Shown here piece after piece: positions 9,401 to 17,796 of a DNA stretch of 30,264 bases; the first letter of the stretch is position 1, and every line of letters begins with the position of its first letter. A program made the translations under genes and the position numbers. Source of the DNA: a virus; the IMG/VR virus record IMGVR_UViG_3300032304_000470, positions 1 through 30,264 of that record. One strand, 5' to 3'. Under the pieces are notes generated by a model. It had not been told where the DNA came from, did no database searches, and was given only the letters and a program-made list of their open reading frames with translations.

Positions 9401-12400
9401 TTCTGGTGACGCTGCGGAATGTGGGCGGATGTGCGCGGCAGCAACAGCGTGGGTGTCAATCGTGACATCGCCGTGCGGAGCATTGGGCGCAAGGATGTTG
9501 TTGTAGAAATTGCGGACTTTGTGTTGCGCACCCAAGGCGGCGGACGCGGCGTTGCGGTCGGGATTGCGGATCATCGAAACCGCTTTGGCGATTTCCGTTA
9601 GCGAACCCCACTGCACGCGCGATCGCGAGACGCCGTCCTGGTTGACGACATAATCGCCAAACCTTCCCTCCGGCGTGAGAATGCGAAAACCGGGTTCGTT
9701 GTAGGTCTGATCGTAAATACGGATCCAGGCGGCCACGAAACCGTCGGCGTCTTCGCCGAACTCAGCCTCAAGATCGGCGATTGTCTTGCCATCAATGGCG
9801 TTGCGGATTTCTTCGTAGCCCTGAACCTCGCCCTTCTTGTTGGCGACAGGTTCGCCCGTTTTGGCGTCGATCTTTATGCGCGGGAAAATGCGATCTGCGG
9901 TCGCCTGCATTTCCGGCGACCAGGGCGTCTCGCGCTGTGTCGTATAAATGTCGAGCACACGTTCAGCCATCGAGACGTTCTGGAACCAGTCCTTCTGCGG
10001 CGACAACGCCGCGATGACGCCGGCAATCACGAGATCGGGCAGGTCGTAGCGCGCCATCCATGCGTCGGTAATTGCCCGCGCGCCGTTGTACCATTCGTCG
10101 GCACGATCGCGTGTCTCGGCGTCGTAGCTGTCGTGCAGCCAGAGCAGGTTCTCAACGACGTGCTCGATGTACCGCTCAAGCGTCTGCTCGGTTGTCTCGC
10201 CTTCGACCGCCGGAAAATTGACGTACTCGCGCACCGTGGAAGCGATCTTGTCGGCGAATTTAGGATCCGCCAGGGTTGAGTCGAGCCCGACAATCAGGTT
10301 GTCGGTAAGCGCATTTTCTTGCGATTTGACGGACCAGGGCTGGCGCGTCGATACGCGCATCGGGCTGTCGCCGTCCGGCTGAACAGACGATTGCTGTTTG
10401 GGTATTTCATCCTGCGCCAGCGTGCCAGGAGCCGGTTGCGCCGGAACCCGCCCGGCGTTTTCGGGTATCTGGATGTACTCAACACCGTTTGTCGTTGTGA
10501 AGCTAACACCGTCATAGCCTTGGTCGCGGGCGGCCGTGACAAGATCCTGCATTGTTGCTGCGGGCGTGAGGCCAAGCTGCTCCTTGGCCTGCATCCAGTT
10601 TTGTGTTTCCAGCAGATTGGTGAAGGTCACTTGTTCTTCAGCGATTGTCCCGCCTTCGCCGGCATAGTTCTCTGCCACAGCACGATCCGGCGAGAGGAAC
10701 CTGCCAACATCTGTTGAAGCACCAACATCCCTGCCAGTCGCCACGCCCCGGTAAAGGGTGACTGTGCGTTGTGGCTGCTGGGGCGCGCCCTGCGCCTGCT
10801 CCATGACGGGCTGGCCCACGCCCTCGACAGGCCCCGCCTGGCGCTCGATCTTCAGAGGACCGCGCTGGTACCTTTCGTAAGCCTCGCGTGGGCTGATGCC
10901 CAGACGCCGGGCCAGCGAGACGTAGGTTTGCGTGGTGATTGTCGTGTAGGCGCGGCTGACTTCGGGGGTGAAGACCTCGCCGCCTTCGATCGAGCGGAAC
11001 TGCTGCAGCACCTCGTCCTGTATGGATTGCGCTTCTGCTGCAAAGGTCTCGTCCGTCAAAGCCTCCTGCACCAGGCGGTCGGCTTCTGCGATGACGTCCG
11101 CTCTGCCGTTGGAGGAAAATGCCTCCTGCTCCATGCGGTTCAGAAGAAAAGGGTTGGTCTTGATCACCTGCGTCAGCGGTGCTGCCAGGTCCGTGCCGGC
11201 GACGGTGGCAATAAATTTGCCGATGGGCATTTCAAGAAGGCTATTTGTCGTTGACGCCGTCTGGATCTGGTCAGCCACGCCAAGCTGCTGTGCAAGCTGC
11301 CGGGGCTCAAGGCCCGCCGTCGTGGCAACAGAGGCAAGGTCCTCAGCAGACAGGTAAATGGTCGAGACGGGACCGTCGGCTGCAGCCTCGTCCACGAAGC
11401 GCTCGAGCTCGCCGCGATCGCGAGCGACAAGCTTGGTTTCGGCCGTGGCGGCAATAGCAGCCTCAATGCGGTTGATCGTGCCTTCTGATGTGCTGAGTGC
11501 AATGTCAGCCTTGCGTAGTTCGCGGTTTTCTATCATCACCTGCAGAGGAGCAGCAGCTCCGACAATCGCGCCGCCAGCCACGCCGCCCGCAGCGGCGGAT
11601 TCACCAATCCGCGCCAAAGCTTCCTGAGTTGTAACAGGCGCGAACTCTCCCGGCGTTACGATCTTCAATGTTTCGCCTGTAACGATTTGCGAAAGCGCCT
11701 GAAAACCTTCTGTTACGGCTTCAGTAATCGCACCAGTGGCAACCTTCTTGCCGATGCGAAGCATGGTGTCGCGACCTGCCTGCGTCTGCAGCAGCTTCTT
11801 TACAACGTCCTTGCCGCCCATCAGCTTGTCGATGCCGGGTATGCTTTTGAGCTGGGCGCGTTCGCCGGCGACCTCCAGGCCAACGCTCAAAACCGCATTG
11901 ACGTAAGCTGCACCGCGCGCAGCGTCCTCATCTATCAGCTTACCAGTATCATCGCGGAAATTTATGTATTCGTCAAAACTGTCGCCTGCGATCTGGTCAA
12001 AGTTGTAAGAAATTTGCCCCGCTGCAACGCCAGCGACTGGCATGCCGAAAAGCGCACCAACAAAACCATAGGTCGCCATCTCTGGCACACCAAGCGCCAA
12101 GTCAGTGACGGCACTGGCGATGGCATTGGTAGTCCACGTCACGCCATTTTCAGTTGATTGTTGCTGTTGCTGGAGAATGGAGTTGCGGATCTTGAGGCTC
12201 TCGTATTCCATGATCTCGGTCGGCAGCAGAGGCTTGCCGTCAAGTCTCTTTTTACTCAGCTTTGAAATCTTTGCCTGATTGGCCGATATTTCGCCGCCAA
12301 CAAATGCTTCGCGCAAAACGCGCTCAACTCCTGACAGGCTCTTCAGATCATCGGCGGCCAGGCTAACGAAGTCAGGGCGCGAAAAAGCCTTAACGAGCGC

Positions 12401-12988
12401 TGGCGACATGGTGAGTGTCTGTTGCGCTTGTCGCTTTGTCAGTTGGTTGGTTGCTTCAGTAACGCCAATTGCCCGCACCATGGCCGGCGGCATTTGCAGC
12501 TTTCCCGCAAGATCGCGGATCCTGGCTTCCTCATCCGGATTTGCGCGAATAGCCTGATCGATCGCCAGATTGCGCTGCACATCATTGAGTATCGCCGCTT
12601 GCGAAGCTGGCGTTGCCTTGGGCAGGAAGCCGGGCTGCAAGGCGAGTTGAGCAATAGTGTCAGCATATTCAGATTTTGTGCGCGCCTCTGGCGCTTTATC
12701 GACATCCGTCAAGCGTTGAGGAAAACCAAAGTTCTCCATCTTTGCATAAAAAGGTTCTTCCGTCTCAGGCACGGGAAACATGCCGAAAGATGACCCGGCG
12801 GCGACGGCCTCTGCTTCGCTTTGTGAAATACCAAGATTTTTTGCAATCTTGCCAGCGCGGTCATCTTCCGGACGATCAATGGCGGCAAGAAATTTGGCGC
12901 GTTCATCTTCCCCCTTGGCCAGCCTTTCTTCGCGCGCAAGGCGTTCTGCGCGTTCCTGACGTTTTTTCAGTGTTTCAGGAACAAGCAT
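3416..12988 (-). CDS. Giant polyvalent internal virion (ejection) protein
   Basis: The gene encodes 3190 residues in one open frame, starting at ATG 12988 immediately after the stop of the preceding gene (TAGATG), so translation is probably coupled. Visible parts in order: a charged helical N-terminus; Gly/Ala-rich hydrophobic stretches near 295-325 and 460-485; an ADP-ribosyltransferase-like domain at about 741-840 (LYRG with R747, FLSP with S766, VEY with E837); a helical domain at about 890-1250 with AALSPQKDWFQN and VTIDTHAVAAA; polyvalent-protein modules at about 1355-1890 (FYSAVQEAAL, FVGQVQSD, LTPAIREEILVEGFSLFQ); a zincin HEMGH at 1921-1925 with a candidate third ligand near E1997; long helical regions; and a C-terminal large-polyvalent-protein-like domain at about 2500-3190 with a hydrophobic segment at 3019-3045. 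The position matches T7 gp16 (1318 residues), which is ejected into the cell. Domain names rest on motif recognition only. Confidence 0.85.
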   Translation of the reverse strand: MLVPETLKKRQERAERLAREERLAKGEDERAKFLAAIDRPEDDRAGKIAKNLGISQSEAEAVAAGSSFGMFPVPETEEPFYAKMENFGFPQRLTDVDKAPEARTKSEYADTIAQLALQPGFLPKATPASQAAILNDVQRNLAIDQAIRANPDEEARIRDLAGKLQMPPAMVRAIGVTEATNQLTKRQAQQTLTMSPALVKAFSRPDFVSLAADDLKSLSGVERVLREAFVGGEISANQAKISKLSKKRLDGKPLLPTEIMEYESLKIRNSILQQQQQSTENGVTWTTNAIASAVTDLALGVPEMATYGFVGALFGMPVAGVAAGQISYNFDQIAGDSFDEYINFRDDTGKLIDEDAARGAAYVNAVLSVGLEVAGERAQLKSIPGIDKLMGGKDVVKKLLQTQAGRDTMLRIGKKVATGAITEAVTEGFQALSQIVTGETLKIVTPGEFAPVTTQEALARIGESAAAGGVAGGAIVGAAAPLQVMIENRELRKADIALSTSEGTINRIEAAIAATAETKLVARDRGELERFVDEAAADGPVSTIYLSAEDLASVATTAGLEPRQLAQQLGVADQIQTASTTNSLLEMPIGKFIATVAGTDLAAPLTQVIKTNPFLLNRMEQEAFSSNGRADVIAEADRLVQEALTDETFAAEAQSIQDEVLQQFRSIEGGEVFTPEVSRAYTTITTQTYVSLARRLGISPREAYERYQRGPLKIERQAGPVEGVGQPVMEQAQGAPQQPQRTVTLYRGVATGRDVGASTDVGRFLSPDRAVAENYAGEGGTIAEEQVTFTNLLETQNWMQAKEQLGLTPAATMQDLVTAARDQGYDGVSFTTTNGVEYIQIPENAGRVPAQPAPGTLAQDEIPKQQSSVQPDGDSPMRVSTRQPWSVKSQENALTDNLIVGLDSTLADPKFADKIASTVREYVNFPAVEGETTEQTLERYIEHVVENLLWLHDSYDAETRDRADEWYNGARAITDAWMARYDLPDLVIAGVIAALSPQKDWFQNVSMAERVLDIYTTQRETPWSPEMQATADRIFPRIKIDAKTGEPVANKKGEVQGYEEIRNAIDGKTIADLEAEFGEDADGFVAAWIRIYDQTYNEPGFRILTPEGRFGDYVVNQDGVSRSRVQWGSLTEIAKAVSMIRNPDRNAASAALGAQHKVRNFYNNILAPNAPHGDVTIDTHAVAAAHIRPHSAASPEVDQNLNGPPTSAATGTIGTYGIHAEAYRRAAQQRNILPRQMQSITWEAVRTLFKPRFKTKTNAAKVDAIWKEHRDGAITAEEARNRISALAGGIEPPAWVNTRPDTGDDAASGYSTYEGEVPRDRLSRRPAEGMGGGIGSAAAVGDTENLGQDVLAQTKRNLDALGFYSAVQEAALRVPDGIWQLGWNAARNAIAKGRGGVPPRRTEMEYLGLDAMFGDAKMKGAALKEAVLEHIAAKRLSLVEIFTRFDPNVKAPTKAQILDEIDDDTLGNMLGVGEVSMGFEEGRIIASDLDGADEFHTGLFVRANKQEVSDDPVKRYDMPRRTYNLYRGLNIPGKRELVATGVIGDLLGKAARIILNENRSLVMRKISAETMRDYWEGSRTTESAGLVRGPGDIRLPGEDIPLFEAVIGLPKGVPGADYQAPISHVGGKAKGTLVTAHGEERVDDKGQRTIFVGQVQSDMAQQARELKVEQEAQKRSLELVIERSGIVDRATAAAWMKSTGATDAGVAQFNDADLIGFARQNWAGMNGYSYNYAQFSYINERDSNRLKALDAPLLTTSEWTNVAVRAMVYRAARQGFQSISFPTGKTSAIIQGNDEAVLHYETNVKGALEKIAKQFGGEVRRGEVVYDEFGDLKYIVLDPLGRRYDAFNSRDQALQSAKAMGEGYTVSNNDASAYILDLTPAIREEILVEGFSLFQERRGEYVPNLNTIRMLPKADWSSYLHEMGHHFLEVYNNAALQIEKIPEADRTPDEQKIVDDMRILLTDMARQADVQIIGDVLQWWANTPLAGRTPVHEKYAEATEKYFMEGKAPVPELQALFDRFKTWLLDVYKNLTALKVELTPEVRGVMDRMYAAHETVRTAEYNRKLVALFREKPEAMTDQEWTAYQQIAAQATSDAQDDLTARSLRDMQWLSGARARVLRDMQRDNADKRKLVRAEVAAEVMARPVNVARSFLRRGIAPNGEPVTGAHKLNIDLLKARYPDISGVDWKRLGYGQYGMFAKDGIDPDMAAEMLGYPSGDALVTSLLSAVPAEPEIDTETDRRMLERFGDLTDEVKMSKAADDVIHSAMRAKVLQAEYAALIKASKQTKPLVIAAKEIAREIVGRQLASKLNLNKYLAAERAAGRKAEAAMRSGDFAAAASAKRDQLLNFEVVREAQRVLKERDKALDLFSRINKAKRETVAKTRNYDLVQAARAVLAAYGFGSVKNQPIDYMVAVKAYDPALYSALEPTIIAAVTAGKTLDQLTVTEFMGLRDTVRQFWDLSRQEMKIDIEGRQLDLEDIVQDLNGQLETQGAAPKGPSTEAPTEWQQRLRQFAGLKASMRRVETWARLFDRGKVGAFTRFIWRPVSEAADRYRTDRNTYILRFRELFRAIEPTMGGGKINAPEINYTFKNKSELLHAILHTGNGSNYRKLLLGRGWGTEDQDGNLIDNAWQNLINRLSQEGVINKADFDFAQSVWDLLDEIKPLAQATHKKVFGSYFAEITAEAVQTPFGTYKGGYVPAVYDTYNVQDAALRAQQEAVEANDSTMFPSPASGFTKSRVEYNRELALDLMIMSSHIDKVLKFAHLASPVRDVLKILRNKSFSAMLESVDPTAQSDMLLPWLTRAARQITEEPSKGQYAPMVDGFFRAIRQRSGMGLMFANVVNVAQQVTGFSLAALTVKPKYLASGLIRYTRNPMAITKAIRQASPMMADRGDNQLASMYGAIDKIIDKNDKYGQARDWFGRHTYFMQQGVQNVMDVIVWAGAYDQALAGGSTETEAARQGDAAVRQTQGSTFAEDVSRIETGTPMLRSFVHMYGYFNMWGNLLSTEMRTAVSELGLRKGAGRLMFVYIAGFAIPALLAQMIADGLRGQFPEDEDDDGWLDEWMSWFFGTQAKTATAFAPIVGQAINAIGGAYTSVPYDDRIAGSPAISAIEGAVRTISGKTVYDAISEDGDKSKAIKDVLSLMTLATGIPFQALSRPVGYAVDVAEGDITPTSVEDYVRGLVTGSASQASR

Positions 12989-14755
12989 CTACTGTTGGTT
13001 CCATGTGCCAGTGTAAACAGCCACGACGCGAGCAGAGTATTCAGCGCTGCTCATTGTGCCGGGAGTAACACCCAAGAGACGCAGGTCCTCGACAATACGA
13101 TCATATTTGGCTTTGGGAATATTTACGATGCCAGCGGGAGACTGAATGGATACGGCTTGCGCAGATGGTCCGGGCTCAATTGCCTGTGCTGACATTGGTG
13201 CTGGCGTCGAACCAGGCTCAATCATCGTAGACCACGAAGGCATTGCTTTCGCCCATTGCTTGAACACAGCATTGCGCATTTCTTCGGGGCTCAGATAGCC
13301 ATTGGGGCGATTGAGACGATCGCGTTCGATCGTCAGGGCTGTGTTCATTTGGTCGCGGAATATGTACTTGGTGCTTGGATCGAGTTTGCTTTGCTGCGCT
13401 TTGTCAATGCCGATTGCATCAAGCAGAAAAGAAAACTCCTGCTCGTCTGCCTCTGCGCGCTTTTGAGCTTTCGGATCCTTCCTGTACTCATCGCGCAACT
13501 TGGAAAGGCTGGCAAAGTTGGCCTCGCCTACCGATGATCGCAGCATCCTGAAATTGCCGTCTGGCATATCCGCCAGCACCCTTGGATCGCCGTAGGCAAG
13601 ATCGTAATAACGCCTTGCATACTCTTCGTTCCTGCGCTCGTCGGCCTTGCCCTTAAAATGAGACTTGAGAGCTTCCTGATCTTTGGGCCTGAGAGATTGA
13701 AACGCAGAACTGCGCATCATCTCAGCCCATGACTTCTGACCCAGGCGAAACGCGGTGTCGTAATTGTCAGCGACCTGATTGTTGTGCTGCTGTTGAAAGC
13801 GAGCCACGCGATAGTCGAGTTCTCCGCGAGCGGCATCGCGGCGGGCGGGATCATCGCCGGCAAGCTTTGTTATCTCTGCCTGCATGTCAAACACGGGTAT
13901 GCTGTCGCCTTCCCATTTGAATTTATCCCAGACAGCATCGACATCAATCAACGCCTGATTGGCCGAAACGCTTTTCTCCAGGCCCTTCTCAACGGTGGCT
14001 GCATCAGCAGCCATGAAGTCGTCGCGGTTCCGGTCGAAGTAGGCCTTCGCCTGCATCACCTGTCCGCTGTTGACCATGCTCTCGATGATTACCGCGTGAC
14101 TTTTGCCGAGGTCTTCCTTGAGCCTCAGCTCGATCTGGTCCTTGTCGAAGCCTGAATTGTCGTACTTGGTGCGCAGGGCGTCCTTGGCCCGCACCAGGTT
14201 CCACTTCTCGGCAAACGTGTTGCCGGGGTTTGCGGCAATCAGGTTCATGGACGTGACGACAGTGTCGTCCAGTATGCGTGCCTGATAAATCTCGTTCTGT
14301 TCTGCCATGTGGGCGACAGCTTCGCCGCGAAAGCGCACCGACATGTCGTCTGCAAGCAGAGAAAACTGGTCGCGCACGGCTGGCGCTTGCAGGCTGCCGG
14401 CGATCGTGCTGATGCCGCGCTTCAGTTCAGCGTCAAAGTAATCGTCAAGCGCAAGACCGTTTATGCCGTTGGCTGCGTCCACCCCCTGCAGCTTCTTCAT
14501 GTTCGCGCGCAGATCCTGCGCAAGACGCTCGGCCTGGTTGTAGGCGTCGTTCAGCCGGGCCTTGTTGACCTTGTCCTGTTCTTTGAGGGCGTAGTCGCCG
14601 ATCGCCGTGCCAATGGCCGTAGCCGCACGTCCGGCTTCCTGCATCTGCCTGCCAGGCAGGCCCGCCATATCCGGAGACAGGACGGGCTGCGCGCGTCCTT
14701 GACGGACGGTGGGCAGGACATCTCCAAAGCCTTCAGGTTGCGGAACGCGGGGCAT
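12989..14755 (-). CDS. Internal virion protein, T7 gp15-like position
   Basis: The product is 588 residues from ATG 14755, almost wholly alpha-helical, soluble and charged. Its first ATG overlaps the stop of the gp14-like gene by one base (TAATG), and AAGGGA lies upstream. The frame stays open about 84 codons further back, but that stretch is Arg/Gly-rich out-of-frame shadow of the neighbour and is excluded. Residues around 230-250 (MVNSGQVMQAKAYFDRNRDDF) show the helical-hairpin style common in core proteins of podoviruses. Such proteins form the internal core and, after ejection, part of the channel across the periplasm. The assignment is mainly by synteny: it lies between the gp14-like gene and the giant protein. 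T7 gp15 is longer (747 residues). Confidence 0.7.
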   Translation of the reverse strand: MPRVPQPEGFGDVLPTVRQGRAQPVLSPDMAGLPGRQMQEAGRAATAIGTAIGDYALKEQDKVNKARLNDAYNQAERLAQDLRANMKKLQGVDAANGINGLALDDYFDAELKRGISTIAGSLQAPAVRDQFSLLADDMSVRFRGEAVAHMAEQNEIYQARILDDTVVTSMNLIAANPGNTFAEKWNLVRAKDALRTKYDNSGFDKDQIELRLKEDLGKSHAVIIESMVNSGQVMQAKAYFDRNRDDFMAADAATVEKGLEKSVSANQALIDVDAVWDKFKWEGDSIPVFDMQAEITKLAGDDPARRDAARGELDYRVARFQQQHNNQVADNYDTAFRLGQKSWAEMMRSSAFQSLRPKDQEALKSHFKGKADERRNEEYARRYYDLAYGDPRVLADMPDGNFRMLRSSVGEANFASLSKLRDEYRKDPKAQKRAEADEQEFSFLLDAIGIDKAQQSKLDPSTKYIFRDQMNTALTIERDRLNRPNGYLSPEEMRNAVFKQWAKAMPSWSTMIEPGSTPAPMSAQAIEPGPSAQAVSIQSPAGIVNIPKAKYDRIVEDLRLLGVTPGTMSSAEYSARVVAVYTGTWNQQ

Positions 14756-15354
14756 TAGAATGGTCCCTTTGGAACGGTGCCGCGAAGGGCCTGGCCAATC
14801 TTTACATTCGCGCCTGTAACGCCCGTGCCTTTCGCCCCACTCCCCAGCGCCCCCGATGCCTTGAACGTGGCGTAGCTTCCCGCCACCTGCGCAGCGCTGG
14901 TCAGCAGCGTGCTGAGGGCGGCCCCCGCAGGGCTGATGCCGCGAGCTGTCGCGCGCTCGACGGCGGCCGAACCGCGAAGGTTTGTCCCCTCCATGCGGTA
15001 ACCCCATGCCTCGCGCAGGGCATTAGCCTTGATCTGGTTGACGTCCATTTCGGATATGTAGTCTGTCGTCGATTGCAGGGCGATCGCGCTTTCTGATCCA
15101 AGCTCGATGCCGCTGGCGGCGATGGTTGCCCGCTGCCGGCTCTTGAGCTGGGCCGCACCCATCATGGCGCCCTGCTGCTGGCGCTCGCCGCGCAGGAGCA
15201 CGTCGCGGGCCTGGCCCTCTGCGATGCGGGCATTGATTTCGTTCATGCGTGCGCGCAGCTTCAGGGCGGTCTTCTCGCCCTCGGCTTGGTAGTACGCTCC
15301 GACCGTGCTGCCGATCCCGCCTGCAACCTGTGCTGTCAGCGATGATATAGCCAT
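14755..15354 (-). CDS. Internal virion protein, T7 gp14-like
   Basis: The 199-residue product is close to the size of T7 gp14 (196). It has a Gly/Ala-rich N-terminus (QVAGGIGSTVGAYYQAEG), a long charged helix with RARMNEINARIAEGQARDVL, the segment QRATIAASGIELGSES, which is characteristic of many podovirus internal proteins, and an Ala/Gly/Ser-rich C-terminus with a hydrophobic stretch around residues 143-165. Proteins of this family are ejected first and insert in the outer membrane. The start ATG 15354 is preferred over an in-frame ATG 39 bases upstream because it sits right after the nozzle gene stop, with GGCGGG ahead and a typical N-terminus. Confidence 0.8.
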   Translation of the reverse strand: MAISSLTAQVAGGIGSTVGAYYQAEGEKTALKLRARMNEINARIAEGQARDVLLRGERQQQGAMMGAAQLKSRQRATIAASGIELGSESAIALQSTTDYISEMDVNQIKANALREAWGYRMEGTNLRGSAAVERATARGISPAGAALSTLLTSAAQVAGSYATFKASGALGSGAKGTGVTGANVKIGQALRGTVPKGPF

Positions 15355-15355
15355 C

Positions 15356-17794
15356 TTACCCGCCGAACTGGACTTCGATCGTCGCGCTGACAATGGTCAA
15401 CGGGACAGGATCAGATTGACGTACTACTATTTGCCCGTCCCGTGTCCACGACGGGCTGATCATTATGTCAATTTCTTCCGTCTTGAGGTTGGGCGGCTTG
15501 CCGTAAACCTCGCTTGTGCGGATCTTGGCTTCCGTAAGGGTGTTCTCGTCTGGCCCCACGAAGATACCGCTTGATCGATAGACGCGCAGGTAGACCTGGT
15601 TGACGTTCTTGGCGCGGCCTTGGCCGTAGCCGTCCACGCCCTCAAGCGACATTGGAAGCGTCTGCAGGTCGCTGACGATCGGCAGGCCGACATGGACGAG
15701 GCTGGCAGCCTTTTCCAGCGTGATGGCCCCGCCGGTGACTGTCTTGGGCTCCATCACCGCCCCATCGGCGAGGATGTAGACCTCCTTGCCTTCAAGGTGC
15801 GACAGGCCGCTGATGGTGGTGGCCGCGGCGCCGGAATAGGTCACGCCGCAGTCAACGAAGAACCCGTCCTTCAGCTCGGCAAAGTACCGGCTCGCCAGCC
15901 GCTCAACGTAGCGGACGGTGGATCCGCCGATCGTCCGCGAGATGACGGCGTACAGGATGTCGTCGTTGCCCTCTCCGACCACGGCTATGCTCTCGATCAG
16001 GCCGTCGGTGTCGTGGGTATGCCAGGCGTAGACTTGCTGCTCTGGCACGTATGTCAGGCCCAGCAGGCTGCCATCGGACGACACCGCCCAGACGATCGGG
16101 ATCGGACCCTTGGCATAATCCATGTCCCTGATGGTCTTAAAGTCAAACAAATGGCCAGCGCGCAGGGACAGATCGATCGAGACGTAGCTCTGCACGTCGA
16201 AGTCAAAGCCCACAGCACGAACGTGGCCACCGCGATTGGCCGGATAGATTGCAGTGTTATTCACCGTCACGGGCTGGACGTTGCTGATACCGATATAGGA
16301 TTGCGGCCTGGCTGTAATCGTCGCAGGCGTGAGGATGTCGCCGGCAGACGATATCCGCCACTCTGCGTGATCCGTTAGCAGCAGCAGATCGCCAATCACG
16401 ACCGCGTGCCGGATCGCATTGGCCTCGCGCGATGCGATCTTGATGCTGATGCCGTCGTCGTCCCGCACCGGGATAGAGTAATCCAGGTTGCTTTCTGTTC
16501 CCGTTTTGGTCATCCAGACCGTCTGTGGCAAGTTTGACGTGCCCGCGAACACCCGCCGCTGCTCGTAATAGCACACCGCAGAGGGGTAATTTCCCGCGCT
16601 TGCAAAGGGGTTCTGGTTGAGGGGCGGCGTCCTTGAGACGTCCGGTGCGATGTTGTCATCCACCAGGCTGGTCCCGGTTGACTGGCCGATAAATCCATAC
16701 AGGCCGCCGGACTGGCGGTAGACATTGCGCCGTGCGCTTGTCGAAAAGTTGATTGTGTTGAGGGCGCCTGTGTCGAACAGCTGGTTGCTGGCCGTCACTG
16801 CGGCCGAGGCGACACTTTCGTCCAGCTGGTCGTCAGAAATCCGCGTGGCGACGTAGCTGTAGGTCTGCGCCAGAGATGGCGATGCCCCCAGAGTAGCTCC
16901 CACGCTCGAGATCGTCGGCGCTGCCAGCGTCGATCCGAAGGTGATCACTGACAGCGTCCACTTTGTCGCGCTCAATCGCCTCAACTCGCGCGGCGCGTAG
17001 TTGGGGTGAACGATTGTCATGATATCGGCAGACTGCACATAGCGCAGGTCGGCCAGGTCGCCTTCAGCATAGGGCGAGGGTATCTGGTAAGGCACCGGCA
17101 TTTCGTACCAGAAGCCCGACGGGGAGGTGTTCGCCGTGCCCGTGTAGCCAATGAAGACCGTCGTCTCGATCGGCTCAAGGCCGATCCGGCCTAGTTCAGG
17201 GTCGTAGATCTCTGTCCAATTGTAGCTTGTCTGGCTGATGTAGACCAGTTGCCCGATGACTGCTGAGGTCGGCAGCTCCGTACCCACATTCGTGTATCCG
17301 GCGGGCGGGGTCGCCTGCGCGGGCACCGTCTCCACCCACGTCGCCGTGATCACCGGCGCGGATCCGTACTGGTTTGCGCTTGTTTCCGGGTCGTTGTTGG
17401 TGCTGTTGACAACGCAATACCACGTTTTGCCGCCCTTTGTTGCGAGGTCGCCGGGGACGTAGGAGGTAACGTTGCTCCACGCCGTCAGGCCCGTCGTGGG
17501 CGTGAGGAGCGTCCCGCCAAAGGTGTGGAAGCGGAAGTAAGCCTCGCCAGCCTCGATCACGGTTGTTTGCGTAGCGGAGAACCTGAAAGGCAGGACGCGC
17601 GTGAACTTGCTGTTGTACCTGACCCCGCGCACGAACTGAAAGCCGGGGCGATTGACGACGGGACCCTGCGGCAGCGGGATGAAATTACGGCACACCGCCA
17701 GGCCGGTGTTGGCCTTGATGTCGTCGATGCGGCCAAGCATTTCCGGCGTAATCACGCCGCCGTTAAATGACCTGACGTAAACCTTGCTGGCCAT
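15356..17794 (-). CDS. Tail nozzle protein (T7 gp12-like, tail tubular protein B)
   Basis: The 812-residue product starts MASKVYVRSFNGGVITPEML, the standard opening of podovirus tail nozzle proteins (SFNGGVxSP/TEMxGR), followed by CRNFIPLPQGPVVNRPGFQFV, another family hallmark. The rest is beta-rich, as expected for the propeller and platform of the nozzle. T7 gp12 is 794 residues, a close match. It forms a hexamer at the tip of the short tail, below the adaptor ring, and gates DNA exit. The gene starts two bases after the adaptor gene stop and ends directly before the gp14-like gene, the same order as in T7-like phages. Confidence 0.92.
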   Translation of the reverse strand: MASKVYVRSFNGGVITPEMLGRIDDIKANTGLAVCRNFIPLPQGPVVNRPGFQFVRGVRYNSKFTRVLPFRFSATQTTVIEAGEAYFRFHTFGGTLLTPTTGLTAWSNVTSYVPGDLATKGGKTWYCVVNSTNNDPETSANQYGSAPVITATWVETVPAQATPPAGYTNVGTELPTSAVIGQLVYISQTSYNWTEIYDPELGRIGLEPIETTVFIGYTGTANTSPSGFWYEMPVPYQIPSPYAEGDLADLRYVQSADIMTIVHPNYAPRELRRLSATKWTLSVITFGSTLAAPTISSVGATLGASPSLAQTYSYVATRISDDQLDESVASAAVTASNQLFDTGALNTINFSTSARRNVYRQSGGLYGFIGQSTGTSLVDDNIAPDVSRTPPLNQNPFASAGNYPSAVCYYEQRRVFAGTSNLPQTVWMTKTGTESNLDYSIPVRDDDGISIKIASREANAIRHAVVIGDLLLLTDHAEWRISSAGDILTPATITARPQSYIGISNVQPVTVNNTAIYPANRGGHVRAVGFDFDVQSYVSIDLSLRAGHLFDFKTIRDMDYAKGPIPIVWAVSSDGSLLGLTYVPEQQVYAWHTHDTDGLIESIAVVGEGNDDILYAVISRTIGGSTVRYVERLASRYFAELKDGFFVDCGVTYSGAAATTISGLSHLEGKEVYILADGAVMEPKTVTGGAITLEKAASLVHVGLPIVSDLQTLPMSLEGVDGYGQGRAKNVNQVYLRVYRSSGIFVGPDENTLTEAKIRTSEVYGKPPNLKTEEIDIMISPSWTRDGQIVVRQSDPVPLTIVSATIEVQFGG

Positions 17795-17796
17795 CG

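Noticed and set aside
3416-12988. The giant protein as an N4-type virion RNA polymerase
   Set aside because: The size and virion position are similar, but no polymerase-like motif was seen. The ART-like, zincin and polyvalent-protein segments explain the sequence better.
12989-15007. A 672-codon version of the gp15-like gene
   Set aside because: The first 84 codons overlap the gp14-like gene in another frame and are Arg/Gly-rich. ATG 14755 has AAGGGA upstream and a typical TAATG junction.
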